A DNA stretch of 64,000 nucleotides, from the NCBI RefSeq assembly GCF_040947875.1, contig NZ_JBFRXN010000002.1, positions 62,001 to 126,000 of the forward strand. Reading direction: 5' to 3'. A program made the position numbers and the translations under genes. This DNA is from Pseudomonas sp. MYb118. Its GTDB lineage: Bacteria; Pseudomonadota; Gammaproteobacteria; Pseudomonadales; Pseudomonadaceae. Every line of letters starts with the position of its first letter. Position 1 is the stretch's first letter. Positions 17,824 to 27,243 of the stretch are shown here, piece by piece. The notes under the pieces were generated by a model. The model worked only from the letters and a program-made list of their open reading frames with translations. It had not been told where the DNA came from and made no database searches.

Positions 17824-19067
17824 CAGCCCGCGAACCGGCGGAACACCAGCGAGCCGTTGGTACCGCCAAACCCGAAGGAGTTGGAGATCACCACGTCGAT
17901 ATCCATGTTGCGCGCGGTGTGCGGCACGAAATCGAGGTCGCAGCCTTCGTCCGGTTCATCCAGGTTGATGGTCGGCGGTGCTACCTGGCTGTTGATCGCC
18001 AGCACGCTGAAGATCGCCTCGACCGCGCCCGCCGCACCCAGCAGGTGACCGGTCATGGACTTGGTCGAGCTCACGGCCAGCTTGTAGGCGTGATCACCGA
18101 ACACCGACTTGATCGCGCAGGCTTCAGCAAGGTCACCGGCCGGCGTCGAGGTGCCGTGGGCGTTGATGTACTGGACCTGATCGGCATTGATCTTCGCATC
18201 GCGCAGGGCGTTGCTGATGCAGCGCGCGGCGCCGGCACCGTCCGCCGGTGGCGAGGTCATGTGGAACGCATCACCACTGGTGCCGAAGCCAACCAGCTCG
18301 GCATAGATGGTCGCACCGCGAGCCTTGGCGTGTTCGAGCTCTTCGAGCACCAGCGCGCCAGCGCCGTCGGACAGGACGAAGCCGTCACGGCCCTTGTCCC
18401 ATGGACGGCTGGCACGGGTCGGCTCGTCATTGCGGGTGGAAAGCGCGCGGGAGGCACCGAAGCCACCCATGCCCAGGCCGCAAGCGGCCATCTCGGCGCC
18501 ACCGGCGATCATCACGTCGGCTTCGTCGTACATGATGTTGCGTGCAGCCATGCCAATGCAGTGCGTACCGGTGGTGCAGGCCGTGGCGATGGCGTAGTTG
18601 GGTCCCTGTGCGCCCAGGTGGATGGACAGGAAACCGGAAATCATATTGATGATCGAGCCAGGCACGAAAAACGGAGAAATCCGCCGTGGGCCGGAATCAT
18701 GCAGGGTGCGGCTGGTGTCTTCGATATTGGTCAGACCGCCAATACCCGAACCCATGGCCACGCCGATGCGTTCACGGTTGGCATCGGTGACTTCGAGGCC
18801 GGCATTACGCACCGCCTGGAAACCGGCCGCCAGACCGTACTGAATGAACAGATCAAGCTTGCGAGCTTCCTTGACCGACAGGTATTCCTCGACATTGAAG
18901 CCCTTTACCGAGCCGCCAAAACGGGTGGAATAGGCAGAAAGGTCGGTGTGTTCGATCAGACCAATGCCACTGCGGCCAGCCAGAATGCCCTGCCAACTGC
19001 TTGGCACATCGGTGCCCAGTGGCGACAACATACCCATACCGGTGACTACGACGCGTCTACGCGACAC
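17823..19067 (-). CDS. fabF: beta-ketoacyl-ACP synthase II
   Basis: The 414-residue thiolase-fold condensing enzyme has its active-site Cys in [12 protein letters not shown] and His residues in [11 protein letters not shown] and [12 protein letters not shown]. It elongates acyl-ACP with malonyl-ACP. The start is GTG with AAGGAGA upstream. A terminator-like hairpin lies between acpP and fabF, so fabF expression may depend on read-through from acpP. It is encoded with pabC and mltG downstream. Confidence 0.95.
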   Translation of the reverse strand: MSRRRVVVTGMGMLSPLGTDVPSSWQGILAGRSGIGLIEHTDLSAYSTRFGGSVKGFNVEEYLSVKEARKLDLFIQYGLAAGFQAVRNAGLEVTDANRERIGVAMGSGIGGLTNIEDTSRTLHDSGPRRISPFFVPGSIINMISGFLSIHLGAQGPNYAIATACTTGTHCIGMAARNIMYDEADVMIAGGAEMAACGLGMGGFGASRALSTRNDEPTRASRPWDKGRDGFVLSDGAGALVLEELEHAKARGATIYAELVGFGTSGDAFHMTSPPADGAGAARCISNALRDAKINADQVQYINAHGTSTPAGDLAEACAIKSVFGDHAYKLAVSSTKSMTGHLLGAAGAVEAIFSVLAINSQVAPPTINLDEPDEGCDLDFVPHTARNMDIDVVISNSFGFGGTNGSLVFRRFAG

Positions 19068-19111
19068 AACACTCTCCTTTTTCTAATGACGACTTTGCAT
19101 CAGGCCTAAAG

Positions 19112-19146
19112 AAAAAACCGCACGCCGTGACGGCAGTGCGGTTTTT
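19112..19146 (-). terminator. terminator/attenuator between acpP and fabF
   Basis: A GC-rich stem (AAAACCGCAC pairing with GTGCGGTTTT) with T-runs on both strands lies between acpP and fabF. On the minus strand it follows acpP. Partial termination here would make acpP mRNA more abundant than fabF mRNA, as expected for the highly needed carrier protein. Confidence 0.85.
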
Positions 19147-19175
19147 CCACGACAGCAAGCAACGATTACAAACGA

Positions 19176-19412
19176 TTAACCCTGGTGGGAGTTAACGTAG
19201 TCGATTGCAGCTTGTACGGTAGTGATCTTCTCAGCTTCTTCGTCAGGGATTTCGGTCTCGAATTCCTCTTCCAGAGCCATCACCAGCTCAACGGTGTCAA
19301 GGGAGTCGGCACCCAGGTCTTCAACGAAGGAAGCAGTGTTGATCACTTCTTCTTCTTTAACACCCAGTTGCTCGGCAACGATTTTCTTGACGCGCTCTTC
19401 GATGGTGCTCAT
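19176..19412 (-). CDS. acpP: acyl carrier protein
   Basis: The 78-residue acidic four-helix protein carries the phosphopantetheine attachment Ser37 within [12 protein letters not shown]. It holds growing acyl chains for fatty acid, lipid A and other syntheses. The start ATG at 19412 has an AGGAG box upstream. A strong promoter candidate sits about 55 bp before the gene and a terminator follows it. Confidence 0.97.
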   Translation of the reverse strand: MSTIEERVKKIVAEQLGVKEEEVINTASFVEDLGADSLDTVELVMALEEEFETEIPDEEAEKITTVQAAIDYVNSHQG

Positions 19413-19464
19413 ACCTTGTTTTCACTCCTAATGGACAAATTCAGGCAGCTGGCCAGTGGGTAAG

Positions 19465-19492
19465 TGTATAGAAAGGCTTTTCAGCTTTTCAA
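19465..19492 (-). promoter_or_regulatory. sigma-70 promoter of acpP
   Basis: On the minus strand TTGAAA is followed after 16 bp by TATACA, ending 53 bp before the acpP start. This near-consensus element would give acpP its own strong transcript independent of fabG. Confidence 0.65.
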
Positions 19493-19609
19493 CTGAAAGC
19501 TTCGCTCCCCGTACCCGGTGACCCTCTGCCTATAAATAGATTGCAGCTTTATAACGGATTTTAGACAGCTCGTATGACATTTTTTTGAAGCAATCCGTCA
19601 CATTTTAAC

Positions 19610-20350
19610 CTACATGTACATCCCGCCGTTCACCGGGATTGTAGCCCCAGTAACGTAAGCCGCACCGTCGGATGCAAGAAAAGCGACCACGGACGCGATC
19701 TCTTGCGCTTGCCCCAGACGGCCCAGCGGAATTTGCGTCTGCAAGGCTTCACGCTGTGCCTCGGGCAGTTCGCGGGTCATATCGGTGTCGATGAACCCAG
19801 GGGTCACCGAGTTGACCGTAATCGAACGCGAACCGACTTCACGCGCCATGGCACGACTGAAACCTTCCAGGCCTGCCTTGGCGGCGGCATAGTTTACTTG
19901 GCCTGCGTTGCCCATGGCACCCACAACAGAGCCAATACTGATAATTCGACCCCAACGCGCCTTGGTCATGCCACGCAAAACGCCCTTGGACAGCCGATAT
20001 AGACTGTTCAGGTTGGTATCGATCACGTCGTACCACTCGTCGTCTTTCATGCGCATCATCAGGTTATCGCGGGTGATACCGGCGTTATTGACCAGGATCG
20101 CCGGCGCACCGAACTGCTCCTGGATGCTCGCCAGCACGGCCGCGACGGATTCGTCGCTGGTGACGTTGAGCTCAAGGCCCGTGCCTTGAATACCGTTTTC
20201 CTTCAGGGTGGCGGCAATGCGCTCGGCGCCCGAGGCGGAGGTCGCGGTGCCGACAACGATGGCACCCTGACGACCCAGTTCCAGGGCGATGGCCCGGCCG
20301 ATACCGCGGCTCGCGCCGGTGACCAGTGCAACTTTACCTTGCAGACTCAT
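19610..20350 (-). CDS. fabG: 3-oxoacyl-ACP reductase FabG
   Basis: The 246-residue SDR has the NADPH-binding VTGASRGIGRAIALE, NNAGITRDNLMMRM, the Ser of IISIGSVVGAMGN and the Tyr-Lys pair in NYAAAKAGLEGF. It ends with the typical PVNGGMYM. It reduces beta-ketoacyl-ACP. The ATG at 20350 has AGGAG upstream, which removes the longer 5' extension of the open frame. It follows fabD by 16 bp. Confidence 0.95.
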   Translation of the reverse strand: MSLQGKVALVTGASRGIGRAIALELGRQGAIVVGTATSASGAERIAATLKENGIQGTGLELNVTSDESVAAVLASIQEQFGAPAILVNNAGITRDNLMMRMKDDEWYDVIDTNLNSLYRLSKGVLRGMTKARWGRIISIGSVVGAMGNAGQVNYAAAKAGLEGFSRAMAREVGSRSITVNSVTPGFIDTDMTRELPEAQREALQTQIPLGRLGQAQEIASVVAFLASDGAAYVTGATIPVNGGMYM

Positions 20351-20366
20351 GCAAGCTTCTCCTGAT

Positions 20367-21305
20367 TCAGGCCAGCGCTGCACGGGCGGCAGCGAAGGCA
20401 TCTGGGGTATTGAGGTTGGATGTCGATACGCCTTCGGCGCAACGTTTGTTCAGGCCGGCCAGTACTTTGCCAGGACCGCATTCGACCAGCTGGGTCGCGC
20501 CTTTGGCAGCCAGGGTCTGAACCGATTCTACCCAGCGTACAGGCTTGTAGAGCTGTTCCAGCAGATCGTGCTTGAGGGTCTCCAGATCGGCCGGCACCTG
20601 CGCGCTGACGTTCTGCACCAGTGGAATCTGCGGCGCCTGCCAGTTGATGGCCGCGACGGCCTCGGCAAAACGCTCGGCCGCCGGGCGCATCAGTTCGCAG
20701 TGCGACGGCACGCTGACCGGCAGCGGCATGGCGCGCTTGGCACCACGGGCCTTGCAGCCTTCGATGGCGCGCTCGACCGCAGCCTTGGCACCGGCGATGA
20801 CCACCTGGCCAGGGGAGTTGAAGTTGACGGCGCTGACCACCTCGCCTTGCGCGGCTTCAGCGCAGGCAGCCAGGACGTCGGCATCTTCCAGGCCGAGGAT
20901 GGCAGCCATGCCGCCCTGCCCGGCCGGAACGGCTTCCTGCATCAACTGGCCACGACGTTCGACCAGCTTGACCGCTTCAGCGAGGGTCAGGCTGCCGGCA
21001 GCGACCAGCGCGCTGTATTCACCCAGGCTGTGACCGGCGACGTACGCAGGACGCGCGCCCCCTTCGGCCAGCCACAGGCGCCACAGGGCGATGGAGGCGG
21101 TCAGGATGGCGGGTTGGGTTTTATCGGTTTGATTGAGCAGCTCTTCCGGCCCCTGCTGGGTCAGTGCCCACAGGTCGTAGCCGAGCGCATCGGATGCTTC
21201 TTTGAAGGTTTCGAGGACCACTGGATGTTCCGCGCCCAGCTCGGCCAGCATGCCGAGGGACTGCGAACCCTGTCCTGGAAAGACGAATGCGAGGGAAGCA
21301 GACAT
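20367..21305 (-). CDS. fabD: malonyl-CoA:ACP transacylase
   Basis: The 312-residue enzyme starts MSASLAFVFPGQGSQSLGML. The nucleophile Ser is in AGHSLGEYSALVAAG and the active-site His in SVPSHCELM. It moves malonyl groups from CoA to ACP. The ATG at 21305 is chosen because the N-terminus FVFPGQGSQ is at the normal distance. PlsX lies 126 bp upstream and fabG follows. Confidence 0.95.
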   Translation of the reverse strand: MSASLAFVFPGQGSQSLGMLAELGAEHPVVLETFKEASDALGYDLWALTQQGPEELLNQTDKTQPAILTASIALWRLWLAEGGARPAYVAGHSLGEYSALVAAGSLTLAEAVKLVERRGQLMQEAVPAGQGGMAAILGLEDADVLAACAEAAQGEVVSAVNFNSPGQVVIAGAKAAVERAIEGCKARGAKRAMPLPVSVPSHCELMRPAAERFAEAVAAINWQAPQIPLVQNVSAQVPADLETLKHDLLEQLYKPVRWVESVQTLAAKGATQLVECGPGKVLAGLNKRCAEGVSTSNLNTPDAFAAARAALA

Positions 21306-21431
21306 TAAACAAGCCCCTAATGATCTTGTCGTCGAAGAAATGGCGTCCCGCTTTGGGGGCACCAGAAACTGACAGTTTGGATGGCCAATTGAACCAAGCG
21401 GTCACATTTAAGCATTGTCCGACGAAAACGC

Positions 21432-22442
21432 CTAAAGCAACAAATCCTCGAGGCGACCGTGAATGCGTTCCGGCAGGTTTTCCTGGATCTCGATCAGGGC
21501 TCGCGAAATAGCACTCTGAAACCCCTGAACTCCGGCAGATCCATGGCTTTTCACCACAATTCCCTGCAAACCGAGGAAACTTGCGCCGTTATGCCGCGCC
21601 GGAGCGAGGTCCGCCTGCAGGCGTTTCATCAACGGCAGCGCCATGGCGCCGACCATTTTTGATGCAAAGTTTTTTTTGAACAGCGCCTCGATGCGCCCGG
21701 CGATCATGGTCGCCAGCCCCTCGCTGGACTTGAGCAGGATGTTGCCGACAAAACCGTCGCACACCACCAGATCCGCCTCGCCCCGATACAGGCCATCGCC
21801 CTCGACGAAACCGATGTAGTTGATGCCGCGAGCGTTCTGCAACAAGGTCGCCGCCAGCTTGACCTGCTGATTGCCCTTGATGTCCTCGGTGCCGATGTTC
21901 AACAAGGCCACGCGCGGACGAACGATGCCCAGGGTTTCAGCCGCCACCGAGCCCATCACGGCAAATTGCAGCAGGTGTTCGGCGCTGCAATCGACGTTGG
22001 CGCCCAGGTCGAGCAACTGGCAATAACCCTTCTGCGTCGGAATGGCCGCCACCATGGCCGGCCGGTCGATGCCCGGCAACGTCTTGAGCACGAAGCGCGA
22101 CAGCGCCATCAGCGCACCGGTGTTGCCGGCACTGACGCACGCCTGGACCTTGTCGTCGCGCAGCAGCTCAAGGGCCACGCGCATCGACGAGTTCGGCTTG
22201 CCGCGCAGGGCCTGGGACGGTTTTTCGTCCATGGTGATGACTTCGGATGCCGGGGCAATCGACAGGCGCGAGCGATCCACAGCCGGCTGGCCAGCGATCA
22301 GTTCTTCAAGGAGGGAGGGTTGACCGACGAGGGTCAGGTGCAGCGAGGGAGTAGCAGACAGGCAAGCAAGGCTGGCCTGGACAATGCTGCGGGGACCGAA
22401 GTCCCCGCCCATTGCGTCAATCGCGATGACTTGAGCGGACAA
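21432..22442 (-). CDS. plsX: phosphate acyltransferase PlsX
   Basis: The 336-residue protein contains [12 protein letters not shown] at the N-terminus, [22 protein letters not shown] and [17 protein letters not shown], all PlsX signatures. It makes acyl-phosphate from acyl-ACP for phospholipid synthesis as a peripheral membrane enzyme. The start codon is TTG at 22442, only 4 bp after the rpmF stop, so translation is probably coupled to rpmF. Confidence 0.95.
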   Translation of the reverse strand: MSAQVIAIDAMGGDFGPRSIVQASLACLSATPSLHLTLVGQPSLLEELIAGQPAVDRSRLSIAPASEVITMDEKPSQALRGKPNSSMRVALELLRDDKVQACVSAGNTGALMALSRFVLKTLPGIDRPAMVAAIPTQKGYCQLLDLGANVDCSAEHLLQFAVMGSVAAETLGIVRPRVALLNIGTEDIKGNQQVKLAATLLQNARGINYIGFVEGDGLYRGEADLVVCDGFVGNILLKSSEGLATMIAGRIEALFKKNFASKMVGAMALPLMKRLQADLAPARHNGASFLGLQGIVVKSHGSAGVQGFQSAISRALIEIQENLPERIHGRLEDLLL

Positions 22443-22446
22443 GTGA

Positions 22447-22629
22447 TTACTCGTCAGCGCCCTTGTCGATCACTTTACGGCCACGGTATACGCCTTCTGG
22501 CGATACGTGGTGACGCAGGTGAACTTCACCAGTGGTTTTTTCTACAGACAGGGTGCTAGCCTCGAGAGCGTCGTGCGAACGACGCATGTCACGGGCAGAG
22601 CGGGATTTTTTGTTCTGCTGAACAGCCAT
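22447..22629 (-). CDS. rpmF: 50S ribosomal protein L32
   Basis: The 60-residue basic protein begins [20 protein letters not shown] and has [20 protein letters not shown] in the second half. This is the standard gammaproteobacterial L32. It lacks the four zinc cysteines found in some other bacterial L32 proteins. It lies between yceD and plsX, a conserved trio linking ribosome and lipid synthesis. Confidence 0.96.
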
Positions 22630-22642
22630 AATTGATTAACTC

Positions 22643-23170
22643 CTAAACGTTTGGGTCACGCTTTAACTGCGCCAATACACTGAACGGGTTGGACCGCGTT
22701 ACCTCGTCCTCGCTCGGTTCGGGTTCATCTGCACCCGCCGGCTGCTGGCATTCTTCCGGATGATGAGCAGGCACAATGGGCAAGGCGAGCAGAAGCTCCT
22801 CCTCGATCAGTGACTGCAGATCCAAAGGATCTTCGCCCAGTTCCAGCACGTCATAACCTTTCGGCAACGACTGGGTATTCGCACCCTCCTTCACCACAGC
22901 GTAACTGCATTCGCTATGGATCGGCAGGGTGACCAGCTCAAGACAACGCTGGCAAACCATTTTGACTTCGGTGTCGATAAAGCTGTGGATCACCACAGAT
23001 TTACGTTCATCTCGCTCAAAAACGAGTTTAGCCTGCACCGTACCGACAGTGTCGGAAAGCGGGTCGCAAAGTCTCTCCAAATTGGCCAGCAGCAATTCAC
23101 CTTGAAGGGTGGTGCCACGGTCAGCCAATTTGCGCGGGTCAACGTGAGGTGGAATCGGGTCATTCAACAT
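22643..23170 (-). CDS. yceD: YceD family protein (DUF177, 23S rRNA accumulation)
   Basis: The 175-residue acidic protein contains the DUF177 motif CQRCLELV, the IEEELLLALPIVPAH block and a paired late Cys (EECQ). YceD proteins affect 23S rRNA levels and are almost always encoded just before rpmF, as here with a 13-bp gap. The biochemical mechanism is not settled. It is divergent from the maf gene across about 105 bp. Confidence 0.9.
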   Translation of the reverse strand: MLNDPIPPHVDPRKLADRGTTLQGELLLANLERLCDPLSDTVGTVQAKLVFERDERKSVVIHSFIDTEVKMVCQRCLELVTLPIHSECSYAVVKEGANTQSLPKGYDVLELGEDPLDLQSLIEEELLLALPIVPAHHPEECQQPAGADEPEPSEDEVTRSNPFSVLAQLKRDPNV

Positions 23171-23275
23171 AGGCGCAGCATTATAGGGATGCCCCCGGCC
23201 ATGTCAAAGGAAATTCGGCCCTGTCCGTCACCTGCAGGCCTCGCTAGAATTCGCGCCTGTCGTTCGGAGATGCCC

Positions 23276-23854
23276 ATGCTGCCTTTATTACTCGCTTCAA
23301 GCTCGACCTATCGCCGGGAATTGCTGGCGCGCCTGCAACTGCCGTTCATCTGCAGCTCGCCGGATATCGACGAAAGCCGCCGCCCCGACGAGCCCGCCGT
23401 TGAGCTGGTCAAGCGCCTCGCCCGGGAAAAAGCCCAGGCCCTGGCCGCCAGCCATCCCGCTCATCTGATTATCGGCTCCGACCAGGTCGCGGTGCTGGGC
23501 GAGCGCATCATCGGCAAGCCCCACACCTTCGAAAAAGCCCGCGAACAACTGCTCGCCGCCAGCGGCGCCAGCGTGACCTTCCTGACCGGTCTCGCCCTGC
23601 TCAACAGCCAGACCGGCGACTGCCAGGTCGACTGCGTGCCGCTCACCGTGCACATGCGCACCCTGGACAGCGCGCGCATCGAACGCTACCTGCACGCCGA
23701 ACAGCCCTATGACTGCGCCGGCAGCTTCAAGGCCGAAGGCCTGGGCGTGAGCCTGTTCCAAAGCACCGAAGGCCCGGACGCCACCAGCCTGATCGGCCTG
23801 CCGCTGATTCGCCTGATCGACATGCTGATGGTCGAAGGGGTCGAAATACCCTGA
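23276..23854 (+). CDS. Maf-like nucleotide pyrophosphatase (YceF, 7-methyl-GTP type)
   Basis: The 192-residue protein starts MLPLLLASSSTYRRELLARL with the substrate loop SSS.YRRELL. It also has ESRRPDEPAVELVKRLAREKA and the catalytic IIGSDQVAVLGE Asp. The ATG at 23276 is chosen because GGAG lies six bases upstream, whereas the ATG at 23270 abuts it. The YceF subgroup hydrolyses 7-methyl-GTP and related nucleotides, as a house-cleaning enzyme. It is the only plus-strand gene in this neighbourhood and ends at a bidirectional terminator shared with the sppA-type gene. Confidence 0.88.
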   Translation: MLPLLLASSSTYRRELLARLQLPFICSSPDIDESRRPDEPAVELVKRLAREKAQALAASHPAHLIIGSDQVAVLGERIIGKPHTFEKAREQLLAASGASVTFLTGLALLNSQTGDCQVDCVPLTVHMRTLDSARIERYLHAEQPYDCAGSFKAEGLGVSLFQSTEGPDATSLIGLPLIRLIDMLMVEGVEIP

Positions 23855-23861
23855 ACCCACG

Positions 23862-23900
23862 CATGAAAAAACCGGCCACTGGAGCCGGTTTTTTTTCATG
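23862..23900. terminator. bidirectional terminator between maf and sppA
   Basis: A near-perfect palindrome with stem AAAAACCGGC / GCCGGTTTTT and A/T runs on both sides serves the convergent maf and sppA-type genes. Confidence 0.9.
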
Positions 23901-23912
23901 CAACCAAGGTTC

Positions 23913-24908
23913 TCAGCGCAGCGAAGGGCCCTGGAACCCCATCCACATCGCCAGATGCTCGGCCACACTGGCACCGAGCTTCTTCGAGAAGCGGTCGAAC
24001 GGCGACTCCTGCACGGTGAAGTCCACCAGCTCCTTCTCGCCAATCACGTCACGCGCCACCGAACTGGCGTTGCCCAGCCCGTCGATCAAGCCCAGCGGCA
24101 AGGCCTGCTCGCCGGACCAGACCAGGCCGGAGAACAGCTCCGGATGCTCGGCATCCTTCAGGCGATCGCCACGACCCTGCTTGACGCTGTTGATGAACTG
24201 CTTGTGCGTGGTATCCAGCACACCCTGCCAGAACGCCGTCTCTTCGGGCTTTTGCGGCTGGAACGGATCGAGGAACGACTTGTGCTCGCCCGAGGTGTAG
24301 GTACGACGCTCGACACCGAGCTTCTCCATGGTACCGACAAAGCCGTAGCCGGCCGCGGTCACACCGATGGAACCGACCAGGCTGGCCTTGTCGGCGTAGA
24401 TCTGGTCGGCAGCGCTGGCGATGTAGTAGGCACCGGACGCCCCCAGGTCGGAGATCACCGCGTACAGCTTGGTGTCCGGATGCAGGCCACGCAGGCGGCG
24501 GATCTCGTCATAGACATAACCCGACTGCACCGGACTGCCGCCCGGGCTGTTGATACGCAGGATGACGCCCTTGACCTTCTTGTCCTCGAAGGCCGCGCGC
24601 AGACTGCCGACGATATTGTCGGCACTGGCCGGTTCCTTGTCGGCAATCATGCCGGTCACGTCGATCAGCGCGGTGTAGTTGGCGCTGCGCGTGGCGGCCT
24701 TCTCCATGTCCATCAGCGGCGTGAACAGCACCAGCGCGCCAAACAGATACACGAAGGTCAGCAGCTTGAAGAAAATCCCCCAGCGCCGCGACCGGCGCTG
24801 CTCCTGCACACTGGCCAGCAAGGTCTTTTCCAGGAGCTTCCAGCTTTTTGCGTCACCGCCCTCGGCACTCTCTTCGTTCGCCTTGGGCGCCTTCCATTCG
24901 TCGGTCAT
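23913..24908 (-). CDS. sppA: S49 family signal peptide peptidase (SppA/SohB type)
   Basis: The 331-residue protein has one membrane segment at about residues 47-66 and a single S49 protease domain of the short (36-kDa) type. The catalytic Ser is in DLGASGAYYIASAAD and the general-base Lys in TSGEHKSFLDPF. It degrades cleaved signal peptides in or at the inner membrane. It is followed on the minus strand by the shared terminator and preceded after 24 bp by a HAD phosphatase gene, with rluC further upstream. Confidence 0.88.
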   Translation of the reverse strand: MTDEWKAPKANEESAEGGDAKSWKLLEKTLLASVQEQRRSRRWGIFFKLLTFVYLFGALVLFTPLMDMEKAATRSANYTALIDVTGMIADKEPASADNIVGSLRAAFEDKKVKGVILRINSPGGSPVQSGYVYDEIRRLRGLHPDTKLYAVISDLGASGAYYIASAADQIYADKASLVGSIGVTAAGYGFVGTMEKLGVERRTYTSGEHKSFLDPFQPQKPEETAFWQGVLDTTHKQFINSVKQGRGDRLKDAEHPELFSGLVWSGEQALPLGLIDGLGNASSVARDVIGEKELVDFTVQESPFDRFSKKLGASVAEHLAMWMGFQGPSLR

Positions 24909-24932
24909 GCCATCTACCCCAGCAAAAATCCA

Positions 24933-25595
24933 TTAGGCCCGCTGATTCAGCCAGGCGTGCAGTTCTGAAAAACGGTCGATCGCCAGTGTCGGCTCGAACA
25001 GCTTCAGTGCGTCGATCGACTGGGCACCGTAGCTGACCGCTACCGAATCCATGCCGGCATTGCGCGCCATCTGCAAATCGAAGGACGAATCCCCGACCAT
25101 CAGCGCCTGCGCAGGCGCCACTTTGCAATGCGCCATGATCTGCTCGAGCATCAGCGGATGCGGCTTGCTGGCGGTTTCGTCGGCGGCACGGGTGGCGTCG
25201 AAATAGTGTTCCCAACCATGGGACTTGAGCACCCGATCCAGCCCGCGCCGCGCCTTGCCGGTCGCGACGGCCAGGTGATAACCCTGGGCCCGGAAGGCCT
25301 CCATCGACTCCACCACACCTTCGAACAACGGCGAAGGCACGGCTTCCGAGGCGATGTAGTGATCGGCGTAGTGCTGACGGAAGGCAATCAGCTCGTCGTC
25401 AGCGATTTCCGGGTACAGCGTACGGATGGCTTCCGGCAGGCCCAGGCCGATGATGCCCTTGACGGCAAAATCATCACGCAACGGGAAACCGGAACGCTCG
25501 GAGGCCACGTGCATGGCCTCGACAATCCGACCAATGGAATCGGCCAAGGTGCCGTCCCAGTCGAATATCAGCAATTTGTAGTCAGATGGGCGCAC
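24933..25595 (-). CDS. HAD-superfamily phosphatase (phosphoglycolate-phosphatase-like)
   Basis: The 220-residue protein has HAD motif [11 protein letters not shown], motif [11 protein letters not shown], motif III Lys in ETASKPHP and motif [14 protein letters not shown], with an alpha-helical cap in between. The start is GTG at 25595, 14 bp inside rluC, indicating coupling. The physiological substrate is unknown; similarity to Gph and pyrophosphatase PpaX types is general. The gene order rluC-HAD-sppA is conserved in pseudomonads. Confidence 0.88.
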   Translation of the reverse strand: MRPSDYKLLIFDWDGTLADSIGRIVEAMHVASERSGFPLRDDFAVKGIIGLGLPEAIRTLYPEIADDELIAFRQHYADHYIASEAVPSPLFEGVVESMEAFRAQGYHLAVATGKARRGLDRVLKSHGWEHYFDATRAADETASKPHPLMLEQIMAHCKVAPAQALMVGDSSFDLQMARNAGMDSVAVSYGAQSIDALKLFEPTLAIDRFSELHAWLNQRA

Positions 25596-26541
25596 TCAAA
25601 CGCTCCACGGTCTTGGCCCACATCTCGTCAACTGGCGCTTGAAGCTTCAATTCGCCACCGTCGGGAAGCGGCACAGTCAACATGTACGCGTGCAGGAACA
25701 GGCGCTTGCCACCCAGGTCACGGATTTCCTTGCTGAAACCCTCTTCGCCGTACTTGGTGTCACCGGCAATGCAGTGCCCGGCATGCAAGGTGTGGACGCG
25801 GATCTGGTGAGTACGCCCGGTGATCGGTTTTGCTTCGACCATGGTGGCAAAATCGCCAAAACGACGCAGAACCTTGAACACCGTCAAAGCATCCTTGCCT
25901 TCTTCGTCGACTTCGACCATGCGCTCGCCGGAGCGCAGGTTGCTCTTCTGCAACGGCGCACGCACCTGCTTGATCGACGACGGCCAGTTGCCGCGCACCA
26001 GTGCCATGTAGCGCTTGTCGACACCGTCACCGCGCAGTTGCTCGTGCAAGTGACGCAACATGCTGCGTTTCTTGGCGATCATCAACAGGCCGGAGGTGTC
26101 GCGGTCCAGGCGGTGCACCAGCTCCAGCTCCTTGGCATCGGGGCGCAACTGACGGAAGGCTTCGATCACACCGAAGTTCAGGCCGCTGCCGCCGTGGACC
26201 GCGATCCCGGCCGGCTTGTTGATCACGATCAGCGCCTTGTCTTCGTAGACGATCGAGGCTTCCAGGCGCTGCAACAGGCCCTGGGCCACCGGCACCGGCT
26301 CGTCGCGCTCAGGCACGCGCACCGGCGGCACGCGCACGATATCGCCCGCCTGCAGCTTGTACTCGGGCTTGATCCGACCCTTGTTCACGCGCACTTCGCC
26401 CTTGCGCAAAATGCGGTAAATCAAGGTCTTGGGCACGCCTTTGAGCCGGGCGAGAAGGAAGTTATCAATACGTTGGCCGGCATATTCCGGCGAGACCTCA
26501 AGCATTTGAACGCCTGGAGTCGAGGGGGCAGTAGTCGTCAT
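25582..26541 (-). CDS. rluC: 23S rRNA pseudouridine(955/2504/2580) synthase
   Basis: The 319-residue protein has an N-terminal S4 RNA-binding domain ([38 protein letters not shown]). The RluA-type catalytic domain follows, with the catalytic Asp in [17 protein letters not shown]. It isomerises three uridines in 23S rRNA. It is divergent from rne across a 700-bp gap, the classical arrangement in gammaproteobacteria. Confidence 0.93.
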   Translation of the reverse strand: MTTTAPSTPGVQMLEVSPEYAGQRIDNFLLARLKGVPKTLIYRILRKGEVRVNKGRIKPEYKLQAGDIVRVPPVRVPERDEPVPVAQGLLQRLEASIVYEDKALIVINKPAGIAVHGGSGLNFGVIEAFRQLRPDAKELELVHRLDRDTSGLLMIAKKRSMLRHLHEQLRGDGVDKRYMALVRGNWPSSIKQVRAPLQKSNLRSGERMVEVDEEGKDALTVFKVLRRFGDFATMVEAKPITGRTHQIRVHTLHAGHCIAGDTKYGEEGFSKEIRDLGGKRLFLHAYMLTVPLPDGGELKLQAPVDEMWAKTVERLSAPI

Positions 26542-26570
26542 GGCGCGGATGATATCAATTTTTTATGGAA

Positions 26571-26599
26571 TTGAAGCACTTAATCATTACTGCTATAGT
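26571..26599 (+). promoter_or_regulatory. sigma-70 promoter of rne
   Basis: TTGAAG, 17 bp, then TATAGT with an extended TG. The predicted start is near 26606, leaving a leader of about 640 nt before rne. Confidence 0.75.
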
Positions 26600-26603
26600 C
26601 GCG

Positions 26604-27243
26604 AACGCCGCCAAAAGCGGCCTGGACAGCGGATTAACGGTCAAAAACCGACCCTGACCAAAGCAATTCACCAGGACGCAAGGCCGTCCTACGGGGCTTT
26701 CGCTACGTAACGGTGGAGTTTGCAGCTGTAACGAGCGCAGGTGACATGAGGCCTGAATCACGCCGCAAAGCAGAGTTTTAACTCGCCACGCGAGCCAATA
26801 TTCACGGCCAGTTCACAAAGTGCAGTCAGCTGCGGATGACCCCGAGCGAAGGCTTCGGAAACAACGCCTGAATTTAGCCATGATGCGTGACCTCCCCTTT
26901 CGGAGCTCACGGTAAATGCCAACCCGCTGCGGATTCTGCGCGCGGCAGCACCCGAATTATCAGGGATACGTGTAGGGTGGAGATGCACAACCGCTGGACT
27001 GTGTAGCAATAGGCTTTATCAAGACGCTTCATCTCGTCCACAGCCGCCGGTTGATTCCTCCTCCTGACTGAGTGCTTAAGTAGCCACAGCAAGCAGGACG
27101 CGTACGTCGCGACGAAGGCCCACATTGGCCGGACCTCGCTGGACACGGGAATGGCCAACCACTCCCGACGCACCTGACACCGACCGTGAGAAGTCGTGTG
27201 TGCCGAACGCCGTTTCCGGCAGCCCGGAAACCGACGGTACTAC
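26604..27243 (+). ncRNA. long structured 5' leader of rne
   Basis: There are about 640 nt between the promoter and the rne start, with no supportable plus-strand ORF. Several hairpins are visible near the 5' end: GCCGCCAAAAGCGGC at about 26607-26621, CGGTCAAAAACCG at 26638-26650 and AGGACGCAAGGCCGTCCT at 26673-26690. RNase E genes in enterobacteria have a long leader through which the enzyme degrades its own mRNA, and a Pseudomonas rne leader motif has also been described. The same autoregulatory role is inferred here. No Shine-Dalgarno sequence is obvious in front of the rne ATG. Confidence 0.65.

Noticed and set aside
26758..27009. Small minus-strand ORFs in the rne leader.
   Set aside because: No ribosome sites and no family resemblance; the region fits a structured leader.
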